Below, one piece after another: positions 10,675-24,059 of a DNA stretch of 64,000 nucleotides (its first letter is position 1; the number at the start of each line of letters is the position of its first letter). This DNA comes from Aristolochia californica. Its lineage: Eukaryota; Streptophyta; Magnoliopsida; Piperales; Aristolochiaceae. The notes beneath the pieces were generated by a model. It saw only the letters and a program-made list of their open reading frames with translations, was not told where the DNA came from and searched no databases. The DNA is taken from assembly GCA_029961685.1 (NCBI GenBank), contig JARWKL010000014.1, positions 26,695,137 through 26,759,136 on the forward strand, in the 5' to 3' direction. Made by a program: the position numbers and the translations under genes.

Positions 10675-13600
10675 TAAACCCTAAACCCTCAAACCCGACT
10701 CTAAAAACTTAACCTCCAACCTCAATAAGAATCCCCAACCCCACAACCTCATCCCCACCCCTCCTATTAAACTCAACTCATCCCCTCCCCATCATATTAT
10801 GGCGATTTATTTTTAAATCATATTGAATTCAGCTTTTGCATTTAAAATTTTCGATTGATTGATTTTCTCATAAGACTTGTTTAGTTGTTATTTATTGTGA
10901 TTTCAATTTCATATATGTGAAAAACAACAAATTTTTTAGATTTTTCAAAGAGTACAAAACAAAACAGAAAAACTAAAGTGCTCTCAGAATCTCCATTTCC
11001 TTCTTGGCCTCAATCACTAACCTTGCAACCACACTTCTCACCCACTCTTTCCACCTACCTTTATCCCTCACATGTCCACTTAACAAAGATTTTTCTACAA
11101 ATAGAAGCCTTTGTTTCCTCTCTTGAATCTACACTTGTCCACACTCTTTTCTATTTTTTTACTTCCAATATCCCTAAGTTCTTAAAAACTTCGAAGGTGT
11201 TTGTACCTCAAAGTTAATTCACTATATTCAACAGCTAAACTATAACTACAGTAACAAGCTACAAACGTCAGCTACCAATTAGTTTGTCGAAAGCTTAATT
11301 GATTAGTTTTTCATTTTGTTTTCCCGTATTAGAATGTTGAAGTATTGAAGAGCAATTATGAAAGAGTTTTACATGACTCTCGAAAGAAGAAGTCTCAAAT
11401 AAGGAAAATTAATATGGAGTCTAACAGGAGTCTCATGGGAAGAAGTTTCACAAAAACGTTTCAGTTTAGAGGAGTTTTTTTGTTATTTCAGTCTTCTATT
11501 TACATTACAGTTGTTTAATTATTCTATAACTTATCTTTAGGAGTTATTTTTTGTGTATAATTGGAATATGAGTAATTCAATTATAATCGGATTCTACTTG
11601 TTTCCTCTTTATCGTACTCAACTAATACATCAATCCCTTTCGCCACGCCCTACCGTCTCTTCCATCGAATGCTTACCCACTTTTAATTCCGATTTAGACT
11701 TTTGCTGCTGAGAGCAGTTGAGTTTATAAGGCACATAACATGTCTCAACTAATCCATTTCAGCTATCCTCAGCCGAATCTCTTAACATTTCTGTGCAGGA
11801 TTAATTTCAATAGAACGAGTACTTTCTTTATAAATTACTCAAAACTAACTCGTCGGACTTGTTTTTGTTTGTTTCTTGGTATCGAAAAGCTTGAAATCTG
11901 GTATGTTAATGGTTGACCCTGAATCAGGCCAGATGCTTCTGGGTTGTAAAAATTATTCTTGGTTGGGTTTAGACTTATGTGCAGACTATGGAGGAGATCC
12001 GGGGAACGAACTGACCAGCTTCTTCTTCCTTATTTAAGCTTCGACCTTGATGTTTTTTCTTAATTGTTTTTGATAGATGTGAGAGCCTCAAAGAGCTCGT
12101 TCAAAAGAGAGAGAAAAACTATATTTGAATCAGCCAACGTGAATGGTTTCTGGATTTTTTTTAATGTTTTCGTGATTCATATCGATTAATTTCCATATAA
12201 ATATTGTTTAATGGGGATCAATAATCAGGTCGGGTGTGGATGAACCCATTTAAGAATAAGTTTACAGAAATCTCCTGCTTCTTGCAGCTTTTATGTTTTC
12301 TTCTTCTTTTGTTGCAGCAGCTAATAAGTTTCAATACGAAGACTCAGCAGATTCGTATCAAGAACAGTTCTTTAATTGCTCTGACTTATTTGATCTCTCT
12401 TTTAATTCTCATCTACCCTATTTACAGATAGCAGAATGAGTGATTTTCGTGATATCAATCCGACTTTGATATGATAGCAGAATAACGTAATCAGAGAAGA
12501 AAAATCATTTTGGAAGCTAATCTAACTCCTTCAGTGAGCTCATTAATGTAGTTGATACAGAAGGAAGACGATTCATATCACACTTAATAGAAAATTGAAA
12601 CGGAAGACCATCGTTTATCCATCACCTGCACTCCATTAACAGAATTTGGATGATCAGCTAAGTATTTTATATAATTTAAAATAAAAAATAAGATTTATAT
12701 AAGAAGATAATTACAAGATCTTCGATATTGTTTTTAATCCTGGTTTGAGCTCAGTTGATTAAACACAGTGAGGAAGCGAGAGAACGTGTAAAGAAGATTG
12801 AAAAGAATAATGGTGGAAGTGGGGCACAATGTCTGTGCACGGCAACCGTAGGCCCCACCGCCGGGCGGAAGAGGAGTCGGAGACGGTGAGGGCGTCGTTG
12901 TCAAGAATCAAGACGAGTACACTCGCGTAAATAGCAAAAAAAAAAAAGACAGCGGCCGGATTTCACTACAGAGGGTGGAAAAAAGAGCCGGATACTGTCG
13001 GTTGTTATCGCGGCAAACACCACGATCCCCATTTCCCCATTCCTGGTTTTTCAAAAAATCAAAACAAAGCCTCTCAATTATAGATTCACCCTTTTATATT
13101 TGGTTCAGACACGATAGGAGTTCAAAAATGTCTGGCAAGGCGATGATGAAGATCACAAAAGGAGGAAGACGGGAGAGATACGCAAGGCACGAAACTGGTA
13201 AAAGACGGACCGGACGAGCCGGCCTACTTTCCCCCCTCTATTATAGACTCACTGCTGCGGCGCTCTCTACGCACTACAGTCTCTGAGTCTGCACCAGGAC
13301 AGCGCCTGCCTTCTTTACTGTTCCTCGCCTCCCTCCACGCATCCTGTCTCGACTCTCGAGTCCCTCTTGACAATCGAAAAAGAAGAAAAAATAAAAAAGA
13401 TAGCTACTCCCTCGCTCCCTAGACTCTGAAAAATACTGCTCGAATTAGTCTGATTCTCAACAACCACATTGATTCATTATTAACTAAATCGTGAAACCTG
13501 TTGCCTCCTTCCTAAAATAGCGAACTCCCCCTTTTTATTGGATTGCCTTCTCTGTCGCAACGCCTCGCTGCACTCACTGCCGGACTCTAGCTTCCCACTT

Positions 13601-14674
13601 TTGTCCGGCTGGAATACGGCGGTAGATTACTACGCGTGCTCTACGTATCCGACGTCGGAAGAGTGAAGAGTGAGGATTCTAAAGAAAAAACCAGAGTAAA
13701 AAACATAAAAAAGAGAATGTACGGCGACCGGACTCTGGAGAGTCTGGCACAGACTTTGACCTCTTAGGCACGGCTCCCAACACCTGTCTCCGTTGCTTTC
13801 TCTCAACGGGAGGACCCTTCGGTCAAACAAGGGTTCCCCCCTCCCTTGTCCGGGTATCGGGATCGCTCGTTACACCCAAAAAGATGCAAAAGAGGCCTGG
13901 GACGGAAATAGAAAAATGGGGTAAAGACACTAAAAGAGAAGAGGCAAAGAAGAAAGAGAGGGAGAACATCCCCACACGTCTTTCTCTCCTTTTCATGCCC
14001 GACACTGTTTTTCTCTTGTGGGATGGAAGCTTTGGCAGTTTTGGCTTCTGCACAGGGCCATCAAAAGTAACCGAAATAATCAGAGTATTGTATATACAAG
14101 AGAGATTTTCAAAAAAGACCCAGAAAAAAAAAAGAATTTTTTTCAAATTCATGTTTCGTCGCCTTTTAAGCTGTACATTTCTTATTCCTCCTCCACAACT
14201 CCACTTGAAATCTCTCGGAAGTCGAGAACTCTTGCTCTGTTATGAGTGTCTTCTCACTCTGTTCTTCTTCTTCCGAGTGACGTTTTCCTTTTTTTTGTTC
14301 TTGGCTATAAAACCTCCCAAAAAGACACAAAAGAAAGAAAAAAATTGAAATCAGAATCCAATTCACCCTTCCCACCAATTCACCCGTTCTCACATTTACA
14401 AATTTCCCAAGGCTGAGGCTCCAAAATTCAGCAACACCGACTCCCACTTCTCCTTCCATTGGTATCATCCAAACACCATCACCAAATCTGTACCTGCCGG
14501 AGTAGAGGGTTGAAATTGCAGTAAACTGCCAGCAGCAATGATTTTCCGCGGGGGCATCGCCCCTATGGAATCACAGGGATTGCACCCCCCCCCCAACTGT
14601 TTCGTCTTTCTCATAGGGGCGTCGTCCCAACTGTGAACAAAACGACCATTTTCTGCATTTCTCCTGTACCACGA
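10675..14674. other. Intergenic region downstream of PIP5K
   Basis: AT-rich to 12.7 kb, with a copia-type LTR-like remnant beginning tgttgaag at 11335 and running to about 11630. From 12.8 to 14.5 kb it is richer in GC and pyrimidines, with several short ORFs that do not look coding. A plus-strand TATA-like box (gctataaaacc, 14304-14314) lies in this stretch, but no ORF follows it. Part of 14.3-14.67 kb is presumably the PIP5K 3' UTR. Confidence 0.45.
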
Positions 14675-17600
14675 CTACTTGTCCTCAACGAAGGTCTTCC
14701 GGATGAAATCTCTAAACCTCTTTGAGTAGAGCTTAGGATCCACAGCAGAAATGGAGCTGGGGTCCACTTGTAAAGACTTGTAGGCATGTTCAAGCTTCTT
14801 ACTGATGTCATAGTCTTGGAGGATGTCTATGATTCCAAAGTAGAGAATCACTTCAAAGATTCCACTGCCACCACCACCACCACCACCACCGGGGGTTGAA
14901 TCTGCCCCACTCGATTGGTAGTGGGAGCATTGATCAGAATAGCTTCTTCTTCCAACCTCCTGCACCCTTGCCGGCATGTTTGAACCTAGTCGTATCAAGG
15001 GCTTTCTGTTCACAAACCATATTCAATTTTATTACCATATCTTAATCAATAGAAACTACAAATTTTTAAATGATAACATCACTAGAACTTATAAAATAGT
15101 TCTAAAGCTTTCGGCAAAAAAGGGAAAAAGACTGGTAGAAAAATGACAGAAACATAATGTATTTCAAACAGCTAAAAGCCCAAAAAATCCAGTTATTCTA
15201 GTTTCCAAGTCAAATCAACCAGAGGATGAAGCCAGATGTCGGATGACATCTATTTTGGTAGTAAAACTCGATTCACGTATCAGAATGACAAAAGAAGAAA
15301 AGAATCTTCACAAACGGGTCTACAACAAGATAACTAAAACTTCATATTGATGGACCAGTATATATATACTCCCCAACAAGTAATATTTTATTTCAATGCA
15401 CAATGTTCAACTCTCAAAATCCAGGCAAGAGACCTTTGAAATATGGGCATAGTTTTTCTTTTCCTGTTACTCTGAAAGTTGTGATGGGTTCCTTTCAGAC
15501 ATTTCTAAAGATACACAATACCCTTCAAATTTTTCCAAGACAACCAGCCCATGACACACATTATACCATATTTTGGACAACCTATTCTGGTGTGAGAAAA
15601 GGAAGGCAGATGCTATCTTAGCAGACAAAAATTCTTCTCCACAACAGCGAAGGAATTAAAGGCACAAAAGAGTCAAGGAAACAAAACCAGCTGAATCTTA
15701 CCGGCTAGAGAGAATCCGACCCACTTCCTGTGCCCCTTCAGCACCAAAGAAACCATCACCTAGCGCAGGTTCACCTTTGCCTGAGAAGTAACCAAGTACC
15801 CAACCAGTCAGAGACAATGTCAATCATCTAGGCTATTCTCAAACCCAGTAAAGGAAAAGGGAAAACAGTGAGAGACCATTCAAAACTTACCACTAGGTAA
15901 AATAACAAGTGGTTGACCCATCTTGTCAGCTGTAACATCTTCACGGAAGTGAAGTCCTACCAATAAACTGTAATCCATAATCCTCACAGCTTCTAAGAAC
16001 TCACAATCTCGATCAATTTGTCTGTAACAGCCATCAGGAGTATTTTCAGAGACCATGCACAGAATGATAGCCAGGTTTGCACTTGAAAACCAAAAATTAG
16101 TAAGATAAAGAATACTTGTTACTCAAGACACCTGATGAGTTCTTGGTACCACGATCTCTGCAGTCGAAAGACATAATTAAGGTCCAAATCCTTCAAGGTG
16201 GTTGTTTCATCAATTTCCTCTTCAGCCTTATCAGTCATGCGGCCATGAGAAGACCCCTTCAGGTCGAATCTTTTATGGATTCGATACTCTGAACAGAACA
16301 GATTGCCCATCACAACAAAGCGGACCTAGTTAACCAATCAAACACAATGAGTATAAAAATATGAATGACCCTTCAAATGCTAACAGAAGAAACTTAACAT
16401 CAATAAGAATTCCAATACGTGTCAGTAAGTATACCTTAGGACCACCGACTGGTTTAACACAGTGGACGCCAAAGAACTTTGTCACAAGGGAGTTCTCGTA
16501 GCGGCATACATGTTGGTAATAACTTGGAAGCATCCTTAGAAGTACCTGTGCAAATTACGAGCACAGAACAAACTTCAAATCATGTTTATAGCATCATATA
16601 ATCAAACTAAAAATCCTAGCACGGTTGGGAGGAACTTGTTTTAGATTCAACTACCACCTATCAAATCGGTGTCTTTGGTGTTGCTCAAAAGTTTTGAGAT
16701 GAAGAAAATCGTTCCAGGAGACATTAACTCACCTTTACTTCGGACTTCTTAACCGTTTTGATCATGAAGCGATCATCCTGAGTAAGGTAAAAGATGCTTC
16801 CACTCTTCCCTGGAGATGACAGCTCTCTCAGTGCGTCATTTCCGCAAATGGCAACCATGTAATCAGCCGGATCTATCCCAAACAACCGCCGGAGATGTCT
16901 AAACAGAACAAACGGATACACACGGTTATCGCATAAGACAACCGAAGCCAGAGCCTTGACAAGGAGAAACAGTACCGAGAAATGGTTACCTGAAAACCAT
17001 CGGACAGTAATCTTTCCATCTAAACTCTGCCGACTGGTGAGGAGGAGTAAGCTTTGATCCCTCCGGAGGAAACCTCGTCCAAAACTTCTCCCGAGGGTCA
17101 AAATCCCCAGACCTCAGATCCCGCACCTGGAGCGATGCTGGCTTCCCTACAGAATAACTACAAAAGCAAAAACCAAATTCAGAAACTCATGAAAAATCTC
17201 GTAACAGACAAAACCATAAATCGGTCAATTATTCCAACTACCTGATACCCAGTTGGAGATTAAGCATCAGATCATAATTCTTATGGCCCTTCGATATTGT
17301 CTGTCCAGGCTTCTTTGCCTCGCCCGTGAAACAGCAGGGGTTTCGTCTTCTGGGAGGGCCGACCATTACCCGATCCGGTGTCTTGGTTCCATCACTATAA
17401 AACATAGAAGCTTCCACATTATCGATAATATCACAAGTAATATCCCCCGCATCTCCGTCCGATTCCCAAATGCAAATTCGGGGGAAATTCCTCTCCGCCA
17501 AACTACCTCTGCCATCAACCGATGATCTCTTCCTGGACGGAGCGTAATTCAAATCCAGATTGAGATTATCTAAAGGGCCCCTCCGAGAGAACATCTCTTT

Positions 17601-18329
17601 GGCCGTACCCGGATAAAAGGTCCCATTCAGCTGGTAATTAGGATAGTTACTCCAACTCCCCACATAACAGCTCCCATCTGGCCAGGTGAAGACGCCATTT
17701 CCCTTCGGAACGCCGTTCTCCCACTGTCCATCGTAGCGGTTACCGTTAGCCCAGATCAGAACTCCCCGGCCGGAAATGACCCCGTTCTTCCACTCTCCAA
17801 CGTACAGGTTGCCGTTTTTCCAAACGTAGCGGCCATGCCCTTCCTGTACATTTCTCCGCCAGGTGCCCTCATAGTAGTCCCCATTCGCGTAGAATTTGTG
17901 ACCAAAGCCGTGCTTCCGATCGGCAACCCATGAGCCAACGTAGGTGTCGCCATCGGATCCGGTGAAAGTCCCAAAGCCATCCATCCGGCCGGACTTGAAC
18001 TCACCCTCGAAGGTAGCTCCCGAGGGCCACGAGAATTTTCCCTTGCCAGATGCCTTCCCTTTCCGCCACTCCCCTTCGTACATACACCCGTCCTTCCACA
18101 AATACTTTCCGTTACCGTGCGGCACGTTTCCGGCAAAGGTGCCGGTATACAGATCCCCGTTGGGGAGGAGCTTCTCGACCGCGGCGGAACAAGCAGCGAT
18201 AGTGGTCGTCGGGGTCACCCGCCGCGAGGCGGCCTGCGATCGAGTGCGAACCACCGGAGAATAAGCCACAGCAGCAGTCCCTTCATCCTCCTTCTTACTA
18301 TCCTCATCCCCTACAAAAGACTCCCGCAT
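14675..18329 (-). CDS. PIP5K: Phosphatidylinositol 4-phosphate 5-kinase (MORN-repeat type)
   Basis: Phosphorylates PI4P to PI(4,5)P2 at the plasma membrane. Coding exons on the minus strand: 18329-17242, 17157-16990, 16898-16733, 16545-16435, 16325-16132, 16021-15891, 15780-15702, 15005-14675. All have GT-AG borders, and the 2268 nt give 755 aa, close to the Arabidopsis PIP5K1 length as I recall it. The start MRESFVG (18329) was chosen because a basic segment and the MORN repeats follow directly. Seven full MORN repeats and one partial one lie at residues 61-229. The lipid-kinase domain follows from about 375: [25 protein letters not shown], the [24 protein letters not shown] block, [15 protein letters not shown], and near the C-terminus [23 protein letters not shown] run of eight glycines from a CCA/TGG repeat (14867-14890) sits in the variable insert. 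The architecture is that of the plant B-type PIP5K subfamily. Exons were read by hand, without cDNA support. Confidence 0.95.
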
Positions 18330-19420
18330 TCTCGGATCAACCTCGGCCGTAGTACTTCCCCGTCCGAAGGACCAGCATTTCCCAGAATGCTCACTCTCTC
18401 GGCGGCGGCGCACCCACAACAATCCCTTCCAGCTCTCAACCCTTCCAACAGAAACCTCCCCCCATTCACCAAAATGCGCTTCTCCCTCGACTTTCTCAGT
18501 CCAACGCCCTCTCCAGTTTCTCTCCCTAAACTCCCTATCAGGGTCTCTTTCTTTTGCCGTATGGAAGAGGAAAACGAAAAACGAAGAAGCAGAACAAGAT
18601 AGGAACAGGGAGAAGAAGAAGAGAAAGAAAGCAAGAGAGACCTGACTTGTTTGTTCTTCCTTCTTTCTCTCTCTATCTTTTTTCGTTTTTCTTCTCCTTC
18701 CTCTCTCTCCGGCCCGGCTCTCTCGACTGCCTAGGGAACGTGGCTGCTTTCCCTCTTTGTGTAAATGCGATGCTCCAGCTGATCTTTTTCTGTTGTTCCA
18801 AAGTACGAAAACACCCCCAGTCTTTTCCACTAATCTCTCCCGCGTCCCACCTTGTCCTCGGCCTCTCCGGTTCGCCCTCGACGCGACGGAATCGCCGAGG
18901 CCACCCTCGGTTTTTATCTGCCCTTTTTTTAAAAAACCCCTCCTTGGGAAATCGTAACTCAAAATTACCCCCACTATTATTCAAAATTACGGATATGCCT
19001 TCGCGAAGGCGGGATTCTGATTCTCTCTCCAATCCAATTAGGGGATAGTCCAGCGCGGCGCAATCAATTTGTAGTCTGCGATCGAGGAAGCAGACCACCA
19101 AAATAGGAGGTTCATCGCCACAGCTTCGTCGGATAATTTTCCTTCTTTTGGTGAACCGATTAACCGCGAGTAATAAACAGGAGAGAGAAAGAGCAGAGAG
19201 GAGAAATAATAAAATTTAAAAAAAAAAAAGGGTTTGCAGAGTTCAGAGACGCTTTACAGCCTTACCTGGTCTTGATTAAGTCCTTGATCGCATCGATTTC
19301 AGAAGATTGAGCGAGGAGAAAACTCTCTTTTTTGTAATCGTAATTCGTCACGTTCGCCGAATTACAAAACTGCCAGCACAGGCGAGTGGGCCATCGAGGC
19401 CGCGAACCCCAACGAGACCA
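18330..19420 (-). promoter_or_regulatory. PIP5K 5' leader and promoter region
   Basis: Upstream of the PIP5K start the minus strand is purine/pyrimidine-biased, as in plant 5' leaders. A TATA-like ATAAAAACC lies at about 18908-18916 (minus). A strong minus-strand donor, AG|GTAAGG at about 19262-19269, suggests a 5'-UTR intron, but I could not choose its acceptor. The PIP5K frame also stays open upstream to an ATG at 18974. The translated leader is low-complexity, so I do not include it in the protein. Confidence 0.4.
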
Positions 19421-21267
19421 GATTCCTGCTCCCTCCCCTTTTGTTCGTCCTCGTAACTGTCGATTTACAGAGGAAACACGAATCGGATCCCCGAAAATCC
19501 GATGCTCTGATCCCTCCCTCCGTCATCGAACCTGTTCGGATCCTCCGCATATCCGGTTTCGATTCCGTTAACGAAAAACAAAACCGTTTTTTCTTTTGGG
19601 ATTTTTTTATCGTCATTCGTTCGTCATCCATGAAGTGGGCCCCGGCGAGTGTTTCCTCTTGTGGGCCCGGATATGGACAATTTCGTAATATTCAATTACT
19701 AGAGGTTGATAGAAATAGAATAGACGGGTTCGGAAAAAGATTTGCTTGGGTATAAAAAACGAAGACTACTTTCTAAAAATTTGTGGGCCCACCTCGCTTC
19801 TATGTCTCGAAGATAAAGTTGGAATCATGTGGTCCGTTGTCTGGCTACAAGGTTTGACGATTCCCCTTCCATGGTCCCACCAATTTTTTTTACATTTTAA
19901 TAATAATAATAATAATAATAATAATTTTCAAATAATTGGGGTGTAACGGTGTGACATACAAATTAGAAAAAAAGAATTCTTCTTAAAATTTATTAAGGAA
20001 CCAAATTAATTATCCATTATATTATTGGGATGGGTCGAGTTTAAGTCGGATTTATATAAATGAGATAGGACAGGGTTACAAGGATCGGGTATTGGGGAAC
20101 ACATATGAGTGGTATCTGATTAGTGCTATCTATACAAATCATGTAATGATGAAGAAGAGAAGTTGGAATTCATATCGACATCTTGATTTGTATATTACTT
20201 TTGTGGTACAACAAGGAGTCGAAAAAAATGTATAAATCTTATCCATCTTCTTCGTGTGATTAGTAAGGTTGATTAGAAAAGGTCGTGACTAGAAGATAAT
20301 GTCTTTGTGAGTCCTTGATCTTTAAAACTTATGTGATAAGGATATCAGTTCGTAGTAATCATAGTGGGTCCTACTTTCCTTGGTTGTGTGACCTATCTTA
20401 TAATATTCTTAGATATTGATCGTGTAGGTTTGGATTTTTGACCTGTTTTTTCTCTTTATATTTTTAATTAATTTTTTTTTTTTACTTTTCACTCAATTTC
20501 AAATTAAGATGAATTTATTTAATATAACGTGATATTTCCCTTTTATTTTTTCTCATTTTTTTATTTTTTATTTTCAGTTAGTTTAAATAATTTAATAAAT
20601 AAATTCCAAACGGTCGCTTTTTCCGGGGGCGCCACGTCCGAGCTCGCACAAGTTACGGGCCCACCGATGCACAGCCAGTTTGTGCTGTCACGAATCCTTG
20701 TGGGACCCGCATGCGCACGTCACTGTTGTTGGCGACCTACTAATTTGATGAAACGTGGTCGCGTCTCTGTCAAACGTTGTAAGGACCCACTTCACACATC
20801 GTGGCCCAACTGTTTTGATTTAATCGAATTATGAATAAGAATTGAATTTGTTTCTAATGATTTTTTTATAATATAAGGTGGGTCCTATTTTCTAAATTTA
20901 TAAATAAAATAAATTTCATTAGAAATTTAATACTCACGTTATTAGAAAATATTTTTAAAAATTATAAAATTTAATAATCGCATTATTAGAAAATTACATA
21001 AATTCATGTCGGTAGAGAACTAGATTGAAACTTCATTAGCTATTAGTAGAGGAAAAAAAAAGTCTTCTGCCCTGAACTAATTATGTTGAGAATGTAGCAG
21101 ACCAAATCATAATATAGACATAGTATCAGAGCTAGGTGGTTTTTTTCTATTGAGATTAGTTTATTCCCTACTTAAGCTTGTCCCTCATTTATATTATCGA
21201 TGTAACGTGGGGTGTGAATAGGAATAATTTGATACGTACCAAAATGATAACATAGTTTAGTGTTATA
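19421..21267. other. Intergenic, no gene seen
   Basis: Contains an (AAT)n microsatellite at about 19899-19924, a GC-rich island at 20610-20820 without a convincing ORF, and AT-rich sequence. A degenerate LTR primer-binding-like site (agtatcagagc) lies at 21123-21133. Confidence 0.45.
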
Positions 21268-21600
21268 AGTTGGCAAAAATTTTATTATAATCAATCTAGT
21301 TATGTTGGGATAGATATATCATACTATATACTATAAATGGACCATTAAATCGATAAGGTCGATTTGACTAGTCACTCCTGAGGATACTCACATCATCCAT
21401 ACATGTGGGATCAAATCGACCTCATTTATATTGTCCATCACATAGGTTGGCAAAAAGTTTATTATCGTTAACTAGTTATGTTGTGATAGACATGGATCAG
21501 ACTATGTACTATAAACGGACCATTAAATCGATAAGGTCGATTTGACTAATCACTCCTGAAGATACTTACATCATTAATACTTGTAGGATCACATCGGTGT
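21268..21600 (+). repeat. Tandem duplication, about 178-bp unit
   Basis: Two adjacent copies begin ttggcaaaaa (about 21268 and 21446). They share ccattaaatcgataaggtcg and catcatccat/catcattaat, with about 15-20% divergence by eye. Confidence 0.7.
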
Positions 21601-21989
21601 ATAGTCATGAAAGATGAAATAAGCCTATTACAACTGGACACATGAGGTGTTTCAAGTATTTGTATATGATAATGGTAAGGTCCCTTTGGCATTGATACCA
21701 AAGAAGGGGACAAAAATGTGCCTCCACCTAACCCCTTTGATTTTTTACAATGGAGAAGAATAGGAATTTCCCCGGTTACTTGGAAAAAAACTATGCATCA
21801 TCTAGGGGAGGATTCAAAGAACGTCTCTCTTATTGCATCTGCTAAAAAATAACACATCTCATCATGGAACGAATTTTGCATAAATCTCATCTTTTTCTCG
21901 TACTTATCTCCTAGAGACTCGAAGAGCTCTTAAGTGTCACACAGAGACACCACTGTCTGAGGAAAATTATTTTTTCCTTGTACTTATTT

Positions 21990-22549
21990 CTTTTGCCGCT
22001 AATAATTGACATTTCTTGGTGAAATTTTAAGTTCATCGCTAAATGGTAAGATATTTGTTTACTTTATAAAATAAATACCTTAAATTATTCTCAAAAAAGT
22101 TTTTACTTCGATCCTAAAGGTTAAGAAATGCATGTACTTCGTAAAATAAATACTTTAGATTATTTCTTAGTGAAAATTTTGTCACTAAATAATATATATT
22201 TCTCATCAAAATTTTAATTTTGTTGCTAAAGGTTACTATATTCATGTACATTATAAAATAAATATTTTAAAATTATTTCTCAGTGAATTTTTTTGCTATA
22301 TAGTACATATTTCTCAATGAAAAATAAATTTTGTTGCTAAAAGTATACATTACTCAATGAAATTTTAATTTTACTACTAAAGGATAAGATATATATTAAA
22401 TTATAAAATAGATATTTTAAATTATAAAATAGATATTTTAAATTATTTATTGTTGAAAGTTTTTCCACTCAATAGTATCCTTTTCTCAATGATATTCATT
22501 TTTTCTATTAATATTATACATTTCTTGGTGAAATTATAATTTTATTATT
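21990..22549. repeat. Degenerate AT-rich tandem array, left part
   Basis: Repeated phrases (tttctcagtgaaattt, tttgttgctaaaggtta, ataaaataaatatttt) recur about every 130 bp with strong divergence. The array continues at 29776-30210 and is split by the LTR nest. Confidence 0.65.
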
Positions 22550-24059
22550 TGTTGAATTTATAGAAAAGAAAAAAAAAATTGACTTAATGTAATCAAAGTA
22601 CATGAACTCCTATTTATAATAAAGGACAGTAGTAGAGTCTAATTACAATTTAACTACCCTTGTCCCAATTACAGCCAAACTCTATGTTACGCACGCAATA
22701 ACATTATTATTTTAATTTTTTTAATTTACTTTATTTTATTTCTTTTAAAGAATTAATAGGCCACAAGGGTATTTTTGGAATGTTTTATTTATAAGGGTAT
22801 TTTTGTAATATTTTATCTTAAACCTTGTAAGGGTAAACCCTATTTAAGGGGTAAGAGTAATGAGAAAGAGAAACACTAATTTAGCATAAACAAGGGCTTT
22901 CAGTTCTCCTCAACGAGCTTAGGGGTGTGCGTTCTCCTCAAAGAACCTAGGGTTTTCAAACTTCCCTTTGGCTTGATTTTCGTCTTTCTCTTCTTCTTCC
23001 CTATGAATCCATGTGTCAGATCTGGGACCATAATAACTGGAATTAGAGTGATTCTACGTCCCAAGAAAAATGGATTGCCATGCGTGATCAATTGGAAGAA
23101 ATATGTGCATAGGTTAGAGCATTTGACGAAAGATGACATGCATCTTCCATTAAATTTTTCTGCAATAGAGAAATCTGTTGCCGCAGAAAAGGTCATACGA
23201 CCTCAACTCATTTTTGCAATAGAGAAACTCGCTGCCGCAGTTGCTCGAGAAACTATCTCAGACGGGCAAGAGACGCAAGAAATCCAAGAGCCCACTGTCT
23301 CTCCAGCGGCGAGGACATCCGAAATTGGGGACGCAAATCCAAAATCGGAGTTTAATACATGAAATCCGAAATTGTCATATATCACGTCGGCAGTGGACGA
23401 TTTGGGTGCAACATCAAATCCGAAATTGGAGACAATGGAAATCTACGAGCAGGGACGTCATGCACAAAAATCCCGAGCATGGCAATGGGACCCAGAAATT
23501 CCGAAATCAAACCAACCTTGCTCATGGCAAGCAACACTCAGTCCTGAACAGGAGAAGGAAAATTTTCCGATGATTGTTTCGACTAGGAAATGTTTCTAAG
23601 AACCCTTTGTCTCGAAAAATCTCCAAGCAGCGAAGCCCCAAAGGGCTAATGTTTGCCACCGAAGAAAGAGGAAACTTCGTCGGCTCCATCGGACAAAATT
23701 CCTCTCACCCTCGGTAGCCCAATGGAAAACAAATTTCAACTCCTTTTGGGGTAAGTTTTCGAACCGCCGTCAATTTTTAGGTCAAAATGAGTCTTTCATG
23801 GCATTGATGTGGCTCCAAGGGGCTGAGCAGTAGCAACGCTGCTCAAAAATGGGGGACGGAGGTTCTCTATTTTGTAAAGCAGAGAAACAGTGCACAATTG
23901 ATGGAATTCCGGCTTGTGTGTATGAATTTCGAGATGGAATTTTTTGGGGATGCCGGGATTGATAGAAAATTTTTTATGGGTGCTGTTTTATTTTTCTACT
24001 GCTGAGTACAGTAGCAATGAGCCTATTCCTTATCAATTTGGCAAAGTTGGGTTTAATTT

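Noticed and set aside
10673..10688. Two CCCTAAA units as an interstitial telomere
   Set aside because: Two units are too few; such telobox-like motifs are common in plant DNA.
13823..14468. Overlapping ORFs of 100-154 codons on both strands
   Set aside because: They lie in purine/pyrimidine-biased DNA downstream of PIP5K, and the translations are Lys/Phe/Ser-rich without motifs.
19362..19631. 89-codon minus-strand ORF upstream of PIP5K
   Set aside because: No recognisable domain, and it overlaps equally open frames on the other strand. More likely promoter or leader sequence.
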